Notes: generated by a model from the sequence alone, not told the origin. A stretch of 64,000 nt of DNA from Listeria monocytogenes (GCF_013282665.1 NZ_CP054041.1:186001-250000); one strand, 5' to 3'; positions 22,177 to 33,089 are shown, counted from the stretch's first letter. A program made the numbers and translations.

Positions 22177-22640
22177 TATTTAATTCCTTTCGTTTTGCGG
22201 TCGTCTACAAAAACATACACGAGCATTAGTACGACACCAACTGAAAGCGCGGCATCTGCCACATTAAAGATTGGGAAGTAATAATTTCCCCATACTGTCT
22301 GTACAAAATCTACTACTTCTTGATGCAAGATCCGGTCGATGAAATTACCAATCGCACCACCTAGAATAAACGCTAAACTAATAGAAAATAGTCGCTTTCC
22401 TTTGGCATATTTTTGCATAATATAAATTATAATTCCAATAACAATGACGGTAATAAGATAGAAAAACCACATATGCCCTTCCAAAATACTCCAAGCCGCT
22501 CCGTCGTTACGGTAGCTTGTCCAGTATAAGAAACCAGGAATCACTTCTATTTTCTGTCCAATTTCCATATTTTGAACAACTATCCATTTCGTCAATTGAT
22601 CTAGCGCAATTACAGCTAGGGTGATTAGATAATAATACAT
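22176..22640 (-). CDS. lspA: lipoprotein signal peptidase (SPase II)
   Basis: Membrane aspartyl protease that cleaves the signal peptide of diacylglyceryl prolipoproteins. There are 154 residues and four hydrophobic segments. Conserved motifs DQLTKW (about 14–19), YRNDGAAWS, GGAIGNFIDR and VDFV…FPIFNVADAALSVG carry the two catalytic Asp residues. The start is ATG 22640, 7 nt after AGAGGG; a frame extended by 40 codons upstream is not supported. Probable substrates in this window include the metal-binding lipoprotein at 25566–26498. Confidence 0.95.
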   Translation of the reverse strand: MYYYLITLAVIALDQLTKWIVVQNMEIGQKIEVIPGFLYWTSYRNDGAAWSILEGHMWFFYLITVIVIGIIIYIMQKYAKGKRLFSISLAFILGGAIGNFIDRILHQEVVDFVQTVWGNYYFPIFNVADAALSVGVVLMLVYVFVDDRKTKGIK

Positions 22641-22674
22641 TTTTCCGAACCCTCTTTTCACATCAGTTAGATAA

Positions 22675-22710
22675 AAAGTACGCGCTCTCCTGTAAAAATA
22701 AGAAGAGCGC
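22675..22710 (-). terminator. hairpin after the purine permease gene
   Basis: Minus-strand GCGCTCT–15 nt–AGAGCGC followed by GTACTTTTTATC. The T-tract is modest, so read-through into lspA is possible. Confidence 0.6.
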
Positions 22711-22722
22711 ATTACTTCTTTG

Positions 22723-24006
22723 TTATTGTATGATAAATTGAAGCAAAAATAAAGCTGCAATTACATACATGACTGGTGAAGTACGTTCCTCGTTTTTCGT
22801 GAAGGCACGAAGAATTGGATACGCAATGAAACCAGCCGCAATTCCGTCTGCAATACTATACGTCAGCGGGATTAATACAATAATCAGTAGTGCTGAAAAA
22901 GTTTCTGCCGCATTCGATAAATCCATTTCTTTAAATTCTTGCAGCATCGACATACCGATAATAATTAAAATCGGCGCAATCGCGCTGTTCGGAATAAAAG
23001 ATAATACCGGCATTAAGAAAAGGGATGCGATAAATAACAGACCAGTCGTTATGGTTGCTAAACCAGTTTTCGCTCCACTCGCAAACATCGAGCCACTTTC
23101 AAGTGCAGAGATCGTTGGGCTTGTACCAAATAAGCCAGATAAAAAGGCTGTCAGTGAGCTAGCTTTTAAAATGCGTGGTAATTTTTCGGTTTGCTTCAGT
23201 TGCCTTACTTGTCCATTTGTAAGTCCAACTGTTTCAAACACAATAACCATCGTCATTGTAAAGACGGCACTCCAAAAACCAACGCTCGCCATTCCGGAAA
23301 AATCAGCTTGAAAGAGCACATCACTCCATGGTGCAACGCTTATCGAAGCACCTCCAGCTTTCCCGGCAACACCAAACATCACACCAACAACTGTTCCGAT
23401 TATTAAACTCCATAAGAAAGCACCTGGAATTTTTCGAATAACTAAAATCATCGTTAGTAATAATGTTACAAGTGTTGCTAAAACGAAAGGATCGCCTAAA
23501 TCCCCAACAGCAATAATAGCATGTTTCCCGCGCGTGACGATTCCGCCTTTCTCAAGCCCTAGGAAGATTAGGAATAAACCTAACCCAACCGTAATCGCTT
23601 GTTTTAAAATAAGCGGAATAGCTTCATTTAGTTTTCCTGCAAGTGGTGTAAACGCAAGAATCATAAATAGTAAGCCACTCATCGTGACAGCAGCGAGTGC
23701 AACCTGCCAACTTAGTCCCATTCCTTGAACAAGGGTATACGCAAAGAGCGCATTAATCCCCATCCCAGGCATTAGAATAAGTGGTGCATTTGCCCAAAAT
23801 CCCATAATCAAACAACCTAACGCCGAAATAAAAATCGTCGCAAGGACTGCTCCTTGATAAGGAACTCCAGCCTCAGCTAAAATCGAGCTATTGACGACAA
23901 TAATATATGCCACCGTAAAAAAGCCAATCATACCAGCCAAAAATTCGGTCCGGATATTGGTTTTATGCTCGTTCAGCCGAAATACTTTGTTGAAAAATTT
24001 CTGCAT
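22723..24006 (-). CDS. NCS2/AzgA-type purine (guanine/hypoxanthine) permease
   Basis: Polytopic membrane transporter of 427 residues. The N-terminus RLNEHKTNIRTEFLAGMIGFFTVAYIIVVN and the motif MPGMGINALFAYTLV are characteristic of the AzgA/PbuG subfamily, which imports hypoxanthine, guanine or adenine. A late motif, LESGSMFASGAKTGLA, lies in the substrate region. The specificity is inferred. Unlike Bacillus pbuG, no purine riboswitch precedes it. Instead the short leader is G-rich. It is divergent from the MATE pump gene. Confidence 0.88.
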   Translation of the reverse strand: MQKFFNKVFRLNEHKTNIRTEFLAGMIGFFTVAYIIVVNSSILAEAGVPYQGAVLATIFISALGCLIMGFWANAPLILMPGMGINALFAYTLVQGMGLSWQVALAAVTMSGLLFMILAFTPLAGKLNEAIPLILKQAITVGLGLFLIFLGLEKGGIVTRGKHAIIAVGDLGDPFVLATLVTLLLTMILVIRKIPGAFLWSLIIGTVVGVMFGVAGKAGGASISVAPWSDVLFQADFSGMASVGFWSAVFTMTMVIVFETVGLTNGQVRQLKQTEKLPRILKASSLTAFLSGLFGTSPTISALESGSMFASGAKTGLATITTGLLFIASLFLMPVLSFIPNSAIAPILIIIGMSMLQEFKEMDLSNAAETFSALLIIVLIPLTYSIADGIAAGFIAYPILRAFTKNEERTSPVMYVIAALFLLQFIIQ

Positions 24007-24030
24007 ACTTTTTCCTCATTATGAAATTGT

Positions 24031-24059
24031 CCCTCTCCCAACCCGCAGAGTATTGCCCC
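24031..24059 (-). promoter_or_regulatory. G-rich leader of purine permease mRNA, possible G-quadruplex
   Basis: The minus strand reads GGGG–11 nt–GGG–TT–GGG–AGA–GGG, four G-tracts within 29 nt in an AT-rich genome. It lies between the likely transcription start (-10 TATAAT at 24074–24079) and the RBS (about 24014). A competing GCAG/CTGC mini-hairpin is also possible. Function is inference. Confidence 0.4.
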
Positions 24060-24073
24060 TGCCACAGAACTTT

Positions 24074-24082
24074 ATTATAACA
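24074..24082 (-). promoter_or_regulatory. extended -10 promoter of purine permease gene
   Basis: TG-T-TATAAT on the minus strand, with no clear -35. The transcript would start near 24067, leaving a leader of about 60 nt. Confidence 0.6.
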
Positions 24083-24141
24083 AAGATAGTACATATACGA
24101 AAGAAAAAGTTTTTTTGCTACGCCGCCAGCTTGCCAGATAT

Positions 24142-24151
24142 GTGCTATAAT
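24142..24151 (+). promoter_or_regulatory. extended -10 promoter of MATE gene
   Basis: TG-C-TATAAT (24143–24151) gives a leader of only about 22 nt before the TTG start. Confidence 0.55.
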
Positions 24152-24180
24152 CTGAATGGATGCAAAAAGGAGATGATTAC

Positions 24181-25551
24181 TTGCAACAAACAGTCACATA
24201 TGGGGCAAAATGGAAACAATTTTTAACGATATTCACACCAATTGTCATTACGCAACTCACGCTTTTCTCCATGACTTTCTTCGATACAACGATGAGTGGT
24301 AACTATTCGAATCAGGCGCTGGCTGGTGTAGCAATTGGCAGCTCACTTTGGGCTCCGGTGAATGCCGCCTTTTCTGGGTTACTGATGGCCATCACGCCAA
24401 TCATCGCTCAATTAATCGGTGCAAAGAAAGAAAAACAAGTCAAAAATACGGTGCATAACGGTCTATATATTGCTTTATTTTTAGCTTTAATTTTAATTCT
24501 TATAAATTTTTTGGTCGTTCCAACGATTTTGACACACATGCCTGTCACAGCAGAAGTTGCGGGTATCGCCCGTCATTTCTTGAACGGCATTTGTATCGGG
24601 ATTCCCGCTTTCTTTATTTCTGCGATTTTACGTTCCTTCATTGATTCGCTTGGTCTAACTCGAGTGACGATGTTCATTACACTTTGTACCGTACCATTTA
24701 ATATCTTTTTAAATTACTGTTTTATTTTTGGGAACTTCGGTTTTCCGGAAATGGGTGGTGCTGGTAGTGGTTACGCGACAGGGATTACGTATTGGCTCGT
24801 TGTTTTAGTGAGTGTGATTTTGATTCAAACACAAACGAGATTGCGCAAATTCGGTATTTTTAAAAGCCTTACAGCGCTTCGTTTTTCTAAAGTAAAAGAA
24901 ATTATCGGGATTGGCGTTCCAAATGGTTTAACGATTTTATTTGAAACGAGTATTTTCTCAGCCGTGACGATTTTAATGGGCGCTTTTGGAACAGAGACGA
25001 TTGCGGCACATCAATCGGCAAATAGTGTTTGTACGTTGCTTTACGCCTTCCCGCTTAGTGTCGCTTCCACGCTAACCATCCTTGGCGGTTACGAAACTGG
25101 CGCGAAACGCTTAAAAGACGCCAAACAATATCGCCATATCGGTATGACCGCTGCGATTTTAATTGGTTGTGTGAACGGAGCTATCCTATTTTTCTTCCGC
25201 GATACCATTGCAGGATTTTACACGAATGATCCCGCGCTTATTGATTTAATTATGCATTTCTTAGTTTACGCGATTCTGTTCCAATTCGCAGATGCTGTCT
25301 TGTCGCCAGTTCTTGGGGCACTTCGGGGTTACAAAGATGTGACGATTACCACCATTGTCGCCTTTATTTCTTATTGGTTAATTGGTCTACCAGTAGGTTA
25401 CGGATTATCCTTCACGAATTTAGGACCATTCGGTTACTGGATTGGTTTAAGTACTGGCCTATTTGTCGCCGCATTTATTTTGTCGCTTCGAGTTCGGAAA
25501 ACGGAGCAAAAACTTTCCTTAAGCGCAAAAAACGCAGAGATTTCAAGTTAA
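24181..25551 (+). CDS. MATE family multidrug efflux transporter
   Basis: Cation-coupled exporter of cationic drugs or metabolites. The 456 residues have about 12 membrane spans and the two-fold MATE repeat (GSSLWAPVNAAFSGLLMAITPIIAQLIGA in the first half; GVPNGLTILFETSIFSA in the second). I choose TTG 24181, which is 7 nt after AAAAAGGAG; the in-frame ATG at 24160 lies upstream of that RBS and is probably only leader. Substrate unknown. It converges with the metal ABC transporter. Confidence 0.92.
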   Translation: MQQTVTYGAKWKQFLTIFTPIVITQLTLFSMTFFDTTMSGNYSNQALAGVAIGSSLWAPVNAAFSGLLMAITPIIAQLIGAKKEKQVKNTVHNGLYIALFLALILILINFLVVPTILTHMPVTAEVAGIARHFLNGICIGIPAFFISAILRSFIDSLGLTRVTMFITLCTVPFNIFLNYCFIFGNFGFPEMGGAGSGYATGITYWLVVLVSVILIQTQTRLRKFGIFKSLTALRFSKVKEIIGIGVPNGLTILFETSIFSAVTILMGAFGTETIAAHQSANSVCTLLYAFPLSVASTLTILGGYETGAKRLKDAKQYRHIGMTAAILIGCVNGAILFFFRDTIAGFYTNDPALIDLIMHFLVYAILFQFADAVLSPVLGALRGYKDVTITTIVAFISYWLIGLPVGYGLSFTNLGPFGYWIGLSTGLFVAAFILSLRVRKTEQKLSLSAKNAEISS

Positions 25552-25565
25552 TCTCTGCGTTTTTT

Positions 25566-25568
<3 letters not shown>
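25531..25568. terminator. bidirectional terminator between MATE and metal-binding lipoprotein genes
   Basis: AACGCAGAGATT–TCAAGTT–AATCTCTGCGTT, a perfect 12-bp stem with T8 on plus and TTTTTTG on minus. Confidence 0.92.
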
Positions 25569-27337
<1,769 letters not shown>

Positions 27338-27340
27338 ACC

Positions 27341-28063
27341 CTACACCCCCGTCGCAAATGCTATCGGTGCATCACCATAAGCAAATTGAATTTTTTCTTC
27401 TGTAAATGTTTGTTCCACTGGGCCATGCGCTACTAATTTTTTATTGAGTAAAATAATATCATCAAAGTAGGCAGCCACTTTATGAAAATCATGATGTACG
27501 ACGACAATCGTTTTTCCGTTGTCTCTTAATTTTTTTAACAGTCGCATTATCAGCGCCTCACTGGTCATATCAATACCAGCAAACGGTTCATCTAAGAAAA
27601 AAATCTCAGCGTGTTGGGCAAGTGCGCGTGCAATGAATACCCGTTGCAATTGACCACCAGATAGTTCACCAATTTGTCTTTTCATAAAGCCGGTCATTTC
27701 CACTTGCTCTAAGGCATCTAATGCAAGTTGTTTCTCTTTCTTCCCTGGACGTTTAATTAGTCCGAGCGCTGGATACGTTCCGAGCAACACCATATCAAAA
27801 ACGGTAATAGGGAAAGTTAAATCTACTTCGCTTCGTTGCGGTACGTAGGCGATTTTCTTTCTCCAGTAGGAAAGTGGTTTATCCGCTAAAGTGACTTGTC
27901 CTTGTTCACGCGGAATTAATCCCATCATCCCTTTTAATAAGGTCGATTTGCCAGCCCCATTTGGACCAACGATGCCTGTTAATTTACCTGATGCTATTTG
28001 AAGTGTGACATTGTCTATCGCCACTTTTTGTTTGTACGCTATCGTTAAACCTTGAATTTTCAT
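27341..28063 (-). CDS. metal ABC transporter ATP-binding protein
   Basis: Nucleotide-binding subunit of 240 residues. Walker A GPNGAGKSTLL is at about 34–44, the Q-loop at VPQRSEVD, the signature LSGGQLQRV at about 135–143, Walker B EIFFLDEPFAG at about 154–164 and the switch His in VVHHDF. The start is ATG 28063, 7 nt from AAAGGGTGG; a GTG three codons earlier overlaps that RBS. First gene of the operon; the promoter and MntR-like site are just upstream. Confidence 0.94.
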   Translation of the reverse strand: MKIQGLTIAYKQKVAIDNVTLQIASGKLTGIVGPNGAGKSTLLKGMMGLIPREQGQVTLADKPLSYWRKKIAYVPQRSEVDLTFPITVFDMVLLGTYPALGLIKRPGKKEKQLALDALEQVEMTGFMKRQIGELSGGQLQRVFIARALAQHAEIFFLDEPFAGIDMTSEALIMRLLKKLRDNGKTIVVVHHDFHKVAAYFDDIILLNKKLVAHGPVEQTFTEEKIQFAYGDAPIAFATGV

Positions 28064-28112
28064 ATAAACCACCCTTTTCCCTCAAGACTAAATTTTACAT
28101 ATAACTAAAAAT

Positions 28113-28128
28113 GTTTCCTTTGAGCAAC
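28113..28128 (-). promoter_or_regulatory. MntR-like operator of the Mn ABC transporter
   Basis: GTTGCTCAAAGGAAAC closely resembles the Bacillus MntR box (TTTGCCTTAAGGAAAC type). It lies 10 bp downstream of the -10, around +4 to +20, a repressing position. A mntR gene lies in this window at 54470–54898. Confidence 0.68.
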
Positions 28129-28138
28129 TTTTAACCAA

Positions 28139-28167
28139 AGTATAACGGAGAACCTTTTTGTTGTAAA
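28139..28167 (-). promoter_or_regulatory. SigA promoter of the Mn ABC transporter operon
   Basis: Minus-strand TTTACA (28162–28167), 17 bp, TATACT (28139–28144). Confidence 0.85.
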
Positions 28168-28179
28168 GTAAAATGTTCA

Positions 28180-28214
28180 AAAAAAATCCCGCAGTTGATT
28201 AAACTACGGGATTT
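28180..28214 (-). terminator. terminator after marR-type gene
   Basis: AAATCCCG-(T)AGT–loop–ACT-(G)CGGGATTT with TTTTTTTTG on the minus strand, directly behind the stop at 28222. Confidence 0.85.
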
Positions 28215-28221
28215 TTACTAT

Positions 28222-28638
28222 TTATTTGATAGAGCCGTCTGCTAATTTTTTGAGGAGTTTGCGGAATTCCGCTTGCTCCTGCTCGGAAAAAACAGCAAAA
28301 CGTTTTACAATCATTTCTTTTTTCTTTTTATCAATTTCTTGAACAAATTCCTCGGCGTTTGGTGTTAGTCTTAGTTCGATAATTCGGCGGTCTACTTCAG
28401 AACGATGTCGTGTAATAAACTGCTCTTCGACTAAAGTATCGGTAATGGCTGTGATGTGACTGGCTGAAACATCAAGCGTTTTAGCTAATTCTGATGTTTT
28501 CGTAAGCCCACTAGAAATCAAGCTCAAGACCCGGTACTCACTACCACTTAATCTTTTGTCGAGTACTGCTTCTACTTCATGACGAAAACTATTAAAAATC
28601 CGCTTAATTAATGTTTCAATTTCTAAGTATGTTTCCAT
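28222..28638 (-). CDS. MarR family transcriptional regulator
   Basis: 138-residue winged-helix regulator. The recognition region TSELAKTLDVSASHITAITDTLVEEQFITRHRS (about 44–76) is a typical MarR helix-turn-helix and wing, with acidic D-R-R in VDRRIIELRLT following. N- and C-terminal helices would form the dimer. It sits between the processing protease and the Mn transporter, each with its own terminator or promoter, so its targets are not clear. The ligand is unknown. Confidence 0.9.
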   Translation of the reverse strand: METYLEIETLIKRIFNSFRHEVEAVLDKRLSGSEYRVLSLISSGLTKTSELAKTLDVSASHITAITDTLVEEQFITRHRSEVDRRIIELRLTPNAEEFVQEIDKKKKEMIVKRFAVFSEQEQAEFRKLLKKLADGSIK

Positions 28639-28674
28639 TTTTGCTACCTCCAGTTTTTCAAAAAAGTTGTACGT

Positions 28675-30165
28675 TTACTTCACCAAGGCTTTAGCTTTTT
28701 GTAGTTGTGGATCTGTTTCTTTTAGATGTTTTTGCGTTAATTCGACTAATTTATCGGTTGTGACACCTGTCATAATTCCCGTCACATCTAATTTGTTTGC
28801 TGCTTGGAATCTCTCCACAGCATATTTTGTATCTATATCGTATAAGCCATCTACTTTTCCAACATTATAATCTAGCGCTTTTAACATCGTTTCGATGGTT
28901 CTTACATCATCACCGAAATCGCCATTTTGATAGACTTTTGTGGAGGAAGGAATAGTCATGGTTGCATAATTTGGCATGTTCACAACCACATCTGGCGTAA
29001 TACCTTTTTCATGAATCCATTCGCTATTTGGCGTCAACCATTTTGCGACAGTCAATTTAAGGGTGGATTCGTCGGATAACGTTGTTGCAGTTTGGACAGT
29101 ACCTTTACCAAAAGATTTTGTTCCTACAAGTTTAATGCCACCAGATTCTTTTGCTGCTGCAGCAAGGATTTCTGAAGCACTTGCGCTACCACCATCTATT
29201 AACATAGTGGTTGGTACTTTTACTTTATAGTCTCCATGTGAACTACTATCCGCTTTAATGGCTGATTTATCACCGTCTTTTCCTTGCTCTTGCACGACAA
29301 TTTTACCATCAGGAACAAATAGGCTAGCGATGGAAACGGCTTGATCAAGCAATCCACCAGGATTTCCTCGTAAGTCAATGACAAGACCCTTCATACCGTC
29401 TTTTTCGAGTGATTTTAATGCTTTTTCAAGCTCATCATAGGTAGTTTCAGAAAACGTACTAATCGTTACGTGCGCAATTTTGTCGCTACCCATTTCTTTA
29501 TATACTGTTTCGATGGGAATTTCATCGCGGGTAATCGTGACATCAAATGGCTTATCTTCGTTGGAACGTTGAATTGTCAGGGTTACTTTTGTCCCTTTTT
29601 CACCGCGGATTTTTTGTGTTGCCTCTGTTGCCGTGTCGCCTTTAACAGATTTGCCGTCTACTTGTGTGATAATATCTTGTGGGCGTATCCCAGCTTTTTC
29701 AGCTGGTGAGTTTTTGATTGGCGAAACAACTACAATAGCACCATCTTTTTCTTGAATCTCCGCACCAATGCCTTCAAAACTAGCAGAAATCGTGTCGTTA
29801 AAATCTGATGATTCTTTTTTCGACATGAAAGTGGAGTATGGATCATCTAGCGAATTAACCATACCACTTATTGCCCCGTCTATCATCGTAGTAGATTTGG
29901 TATCTTTATAATATTTGCTTGTAATTTCGTCGTATACATCGTAAAGCTTGGTAAATTCTTTTCGTTCTGGAATGCTCACTTTTACTTGCTTGTCATCCCC
30001 TAGAGACATAACAATTGTCGTCACTAATGCTGTCACAAATACAAAAGCGAATAATAGCATTATAAATGGGAATAACTTCATTTTTATATAACCATTGCCA
30101 GGTTTTGATTTTTGTTCTTCGTCTTTCTCCACTTTTTCTGGTTCGTTCTGTGGGGATTCTTCCAT
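28675..30165 (-). CDS. C-terminal processing peptidase (S41 family) with PDZ and peptidoglycan-binding domains
   Basis: Membrane-anchored serine protease of the CtpA/CtpB type. Order: acidic cytosolic tail (1–28), transmembrane segment (about 30–54), PDZ domain (about 120–205), S41 protease with catalytic Ser in GGSASASE (about 329) and Lys in SFGKGTVQ (about 354, the usual +25 spacing), then a C-terminal peptidoglycan-binding domain (about 410–480, NGDFGDDVRTIETML). 496 residues. It probably works outside the membrane on regulatory or wall proteins. A palindrome lies in its leader. Confidence 0.93.
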   Translation of the reverse strand: MEESPQNEPEKVEKDEEQKSKPGNGYIKMKLFPFIMLLFAFVFVTALVTTIVMSLGDDKQVKVSIPERKEFTKLYDVYDEITSKYYKDTKSTTMIDGAISGMVNSLDDPYSTFMSKKESSDFNDTISASFEGIGAEIQEKDGAIVVVSPIKNSPAEKAGIRPQDIITQVDGKSVKGDTATEATQKIRGEKGTKVTLTIQRSNEDKPFDVTITRDEIPIETVYKEMGSDKIAHVTISTFSETTYDELEKALKSLEKDGMKGLVIDLRGNPGGLLDQAVSIASLFVPDGKIVVQEQGKDGDKSAIKADSSSHGDYKVKVPTTMLIDGGSASASEILAAAAKESGGIKLVGTKSFGKGTVQTATTLSDESTLKLTVAKWLTPNSEWIHEKGITPDVVVNMPNYATMTIPSSTKVYQNGDFGDDVRTIETMLKALDYNVGKVDGLYDIDTKYAVERFQAANKLDVTGIMTGVTTDKLVELTQKHLKETDPQLQKAKALVK

Positions 30166-30186
30166 CTTTCTTCACCACTTTCTATG

Positions 30187-30215
30187 TAAAATGTGGCTAG
30201 TAATAGCACATTTTA
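30187..30215 (-). promoter_or_regulatory. stem-loop/palindrome in the leader of the processing protease gene
   Basis: TAAAATGTGCTA–TTAC–TAGC-C-ACATTTTA on the minus strand: 12 paired bases per arm with a single bulge and a 4-nt loop. It ends about 22 bp before the start codon. It could be a DNA operator or an RNA structure near the RBS. Confidence 0.5.
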
Positions 30216-30280
30216 TTTAACTCATTTATTTTACCAGTTTTCCACCTATTTTGGTATCTTTTTTTCATGACATACAAAAT

Positions 30281-30308
30281 AGGAGGACACATAGTAGAGT
30301 CCTCCTTT
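30281..30308 (-). terminator. terminator of csoR-copA-copZ operon
   Basis: Minus-strand AGGAGGAC–10 nt–GTCCTCCT then ATTTTGTAT. A strong stem with a short, mixed T-tract. Confidence 0.7.
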
Positions 30309-30318
30309 CACGTTTCAT

Positions 30319-30525
30319 TTAAGCTACTTCATATCCCGCTTCTTCAACGGCATCAATTAGCATATCTTCTGTCACTTGTCCTTTTTCAAACTCAACAGTA
30401 GCTGTTCCTTCATCTAGTGATACTACTGCACTTTTCACGCCATTAACTTCTGATAAAGCTTTTGTTACGCGAGCCTCACAGTGAGAACAAGTCATACCTT
30501 CTATATTGAATGTTAATTTTTCCAT
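30319..30525 (-). CDS. copZ: copper chaperone CopZ
   Basis: 68-residue heavy-metal-associated (HMA) domain protein that carries Cu(I) to the CopA ATPase. The metal site GMTCSHCEARV is at about 10–20, and the ferredoxin-like beta-alpha-beta pattern is complete. It is the last gene of the csoR-copA-copZ operon, 12 bp downstream of copA, with AGGAGG just upstream. Small size and CxxC are diagnostic for the family. Confidence 0.95.
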   Translation of the reverse strand: MEKLTFNIEGMTCSHCEARVTKALSEVNGVKSAVVSLDEGTATVEFEKGQVTEDMLIDAVEEAGYEVA

Positions 30526-30537
30526 GTTATATTCCTC

Positions 30538-32751
30538 CTATGATTTAAATTTATATCTTTTTAAGCGAAGTGCGTTTGTGACAACTGAAACGGAACTAAA
30601 TGCCATCGCAAGTCCTGCTACCCACGGGGCAAGTAAACCGAGTGCAGCAATTGGGATACCCGCACAGTTATAAGCAAGCGCCCAGAAAAAGTTTTGACGG
30701 ATATTTCGCATCGTTGCTTTGGAAAGTTCGATTGTTTCTGGAATAAGCGTTAGACGATGACTTACAAGTGTAACATCCCCTGTTTCAATCGCAATGTCTG
30801 TTCCAGTTCCGATACTAATACCAATATCACTCGCTGCAAGAGCCGGAGCATCATTAATCCCATCACCAACGAATGCAACAATATGCCCTTCTTGCTGTAA
30901 TTTCTCAACTAAGGCACTCTTATCGTTCGGTAGTTGTTCGGCAAAGAACATATCAATACCTAAATCTTTCGCCATATTTTCTACGACAACAGATTGGTCA
31001 CCAGAACAAATTGCCGTTTTAATACCTTGTGCTTTTAGTTTTTGGATGGCTTCTTTTGCTTCTGGTCGCGGGGTATCGGATAAAGCTAGAGCACCTGCGT
31101 ATACACCATCGATTGCCATTGCTACAACTGTTTTTCCTGCATGCATCCAACTTTCGATTAATTCATCATCTTCTTTTGGGATTGTTGTAAGGGAAGAAAC
31201 ATAGCGGTAAGCACCTAGTTCCACTTTACTATCATCCAAATTACCAGTCATCCCATGCCCAGCTTTCGCGCGAATTTTCCCTTGTTTGACTGCAGATATA
31301 TCCAAATTTTCTGGCTCTAACATCTTAATAATCGCTTTCGCAATCGGATGCTCTGATTGTTGTTCCATTAAGAATAAATAAGGGAAAAACTGATCATTGG
31401 CTGCTTTTTTATCACTCACTTCTAGTTTACCTTCTGTTAAAGTACCAGTTTTGTCAAAAACGATGGTATCCACTTTGGAAGTACGTTCTAAATGTTCGCC
31501 ACCTTTAAATAATATCCCACTTTCGGCACCTTTACCAGTTCCAGCCATGATAGCGGTTGGCGTTGCAAGGCCAAGCGCACAGGGACAGGCAATAACTAAT
31601 ACCGCAATCGCAGCTTCAAGTGAACCATCCACCGTTCCAGTAACAAGATACCAAATAATAAAGGTTACAGCCGCAATACCAAGTACAATAGGCACAAATA
31701 TGCCGGAAATTCTATCTGCCAAACGTTGAATTGGCGCTTTAATACCTTGCGCTTCTTCCACTAAACGAATAATGGATTCTAGAACGGTTTCTTCCATTCG
31801 TTTCGTAATTTTTGCTTGGAAAGCCCCGTCAAAGTTAATCGTTGCACCAATGACAGAATCGCCTGGTTTCTTCTCTACCGGTACAGGTTCACCAGTAATC
31901 ATCGCTTCATCAATACTCGTTTCTCCGGAAATAATTTCGGCATCCATCGGAACTTTTTCCCCAGGACGGACGAGGATAATATCGCCAATTTTCAATGAAT
32001 CTACTGGCACTAACCATTCTTTTCCTTCGCGAATAACGGTTGCTTCTTTCGCTTGAAGTTCAAGTAAGCCAGCAATAGATTCGGTTGTTCTCGATGTTGC
32101 GTATGATTCGAGTAATTTACCTAGCAAGATTAAGGTGATTAACACGGCACTTGTTTCAAAATAGTAGTGCGGCATCAGGCTCGGATCAATCATGTGACGA
32201 ATGTATTCCACTACACTATAGAAATAAGCAGCAGAAGTCCCCAGTGCGACTAATACATCCATATTCGCGCTTTTACCTCGAAGCGCTTTATAAGCCCCAT
32301 CATAAAACCGCCAACCAATATAAAACTGAACAATCGTTGCGAGTATTAATTGGATGGTTGGATTAATCCAGTTACCAATCGTTTCCGCAAACGCCATTTC
32401 ATGAATATACGGAATATGTGTCACCATGGTAAGAAGTAATGGCAAGGAAAGAACCGCCGAAAGAATAAAACGCCTCACTTCTTTTTTGAAATTCTTTTCT
32501 AACACAGCATCTTTTTCTTCTTTAGACATTTTTTCCGCTGCGTCATATCCTGCGTGTTTGACCACTTTTATCAAATCTTCTGTTGATGTCACTTCTGGGT
32601 CGTAATAAACGGCCGCATTTTCCGTTACTAAGTTGACGTTCGCTTTTTCTACACCTTCCGCTTTATTTAACGATTTTTCAATTCTCGTGGAACACGCCGC
32701 ACAAGTCATCCCAAAAACGTTTAAATCTTGTCTTACATATTTATCACTCAT
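30538..32751 (-). CDS. copA: copper-exporting P1B-type ATPase CopA
   Basis: Pumps Cu(I) out of the cell. A single N-terminal HMA domain holds GMTCAACST at about 14–22; Bacillus CopA has two. The membrane CPC motif in [15 protein letters not shown], the phosphorylation site DKTGTLTEG, the HP motif in SEHPIAKAI and the hinge [16 protein letters not shown] are all intact. 737 residues. It lies 14 bp after csoR under the CsoR operator. Confidence 0.96.
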   Translation of the reverse strand: MSDKYVRQDLNVFGMTCAACSTRIEKSLNKAEGVEKANVNLVTENAAVYYDPEVTSTEDLIKVVKHAGYDAAEKMSKEEKDAVLEKNFKKEVRRFILSAVLSLPLLLTMVTHIPYIHEMAFAETIGNWINPTIQLILATIVQFYIGWRFYDGAYKALRGKSANMDVLVALGTSAAYFYSVVEYIRHMIDPSLMPHYYFETSAVLITLILLGKLLESYATSRTTESIAGLLELQAKEATVIREGKEWLVPVDSLKIGDIILVRPGEKVPMDAEIISGETSIDEAMITGEPVPVEKKPGDSVIGATINFDGAFQAKITKRMEETVLESIIRLVEEAQGIKAPIQRLADRISGIFVPIVLGIAAVTFIIWYLVTGTVDGSLEAAIAVLVIACPCALGLATPTAIMAGTGKGAESGILFKGGEHLERTSKVDTIVFDKTGTLTEGKLEVSDKKAANDQFFPYLFLMEQQSEHPIAKAIIKMLEPENLDISAVKQGKIRAKAGHGMTGNLDDSKVELGAYRYVSSLTTIPKEDDELIESWMHAGKTVVAMAIDGVYAGALALSDTPRPEAKEAIQKLKAQGIKTAICSGDQSVVVENMAKDLGIDMFFAEQLPNDKSALVEKLQQEGHIVAFVGDGINDAPALAASDIGISIGTGTDIAIETGDVTLVSHRLTLIPETIELSKATMRNIRQNFFWALAYNCAGIPIAALGLLAPWVAGLAMAFSSVSVVTNALRLKRYKFKS

Positions 32752-32765
32752 TGCATATACCCCCC

Positions 32766-33059
32766 TCAGGTTTTCGAAAATTGACGTATTGCTTTAAGTA
32801 AGTCCTCCATTACGTCATCTTCTCCATTTTTTGCCGCATCCACCACACAGTGCGCCGTATGATGTTCCAGCACTTGTAAACCAACATTTTTAAGTGCTTT
32901 ATTCGCTGCTGAAATTTGAACTAAAATGTCTGTACAATATCTATCATCCTCGACCATTTGAGCGATACCGCGAATTTGGCCTTCGATACGTCGCAAACGA
33001 TTTTGAAGTAATTTCGTTTCTTCCTCTTTGCGTGGAACAATGGGTTGGTCATGTTTCAT
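32766..33059 (-). CDS. csoR: copper-sensing transcriptional repressor CsoR
   Basis: All-helical DUF156 repressor that releases DNA on Cu(I) binding. Copper ligands Cys42, His67 and Cys71 are present with the same spacing as Mycobacterium CsoR (Cys36/His61/Cys65). The segment [25 protein letters not shown] is the family core. 97 residues. First gene of the copper operon, downstream of a palindromic operator in its own promoter, so it is autoregulated. Confidence 0.95.
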   Translation of the reverse strand: MKHDQPIVPRKEEETKLLQNRLRRIEGQIRGIAQMVEDDRYCTDILVQISAANKALKNVGLQVLEHHTAHCVVDAAKNGEDDVMEDLLKAIRQFSKT

Positions 33060-33089
33060 ATTTTCTCCTCCTTTGTTTCTACAATCAAC

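Noticed and set aside
22769..23311. 180-codon plus-strand frame opposite the purine permease
   Set aside because: The minus strand encodes a complete NCS2 transporter; the opposite frame has no RBS or family features.
24007..24160. Purine or preQ1 riboswitch before the AzgA-type permease
   Set aside because: No TTTCTACC or GTAAAT core and no preQ1 pseudoknot pattern; only the G-rich tract is notable.
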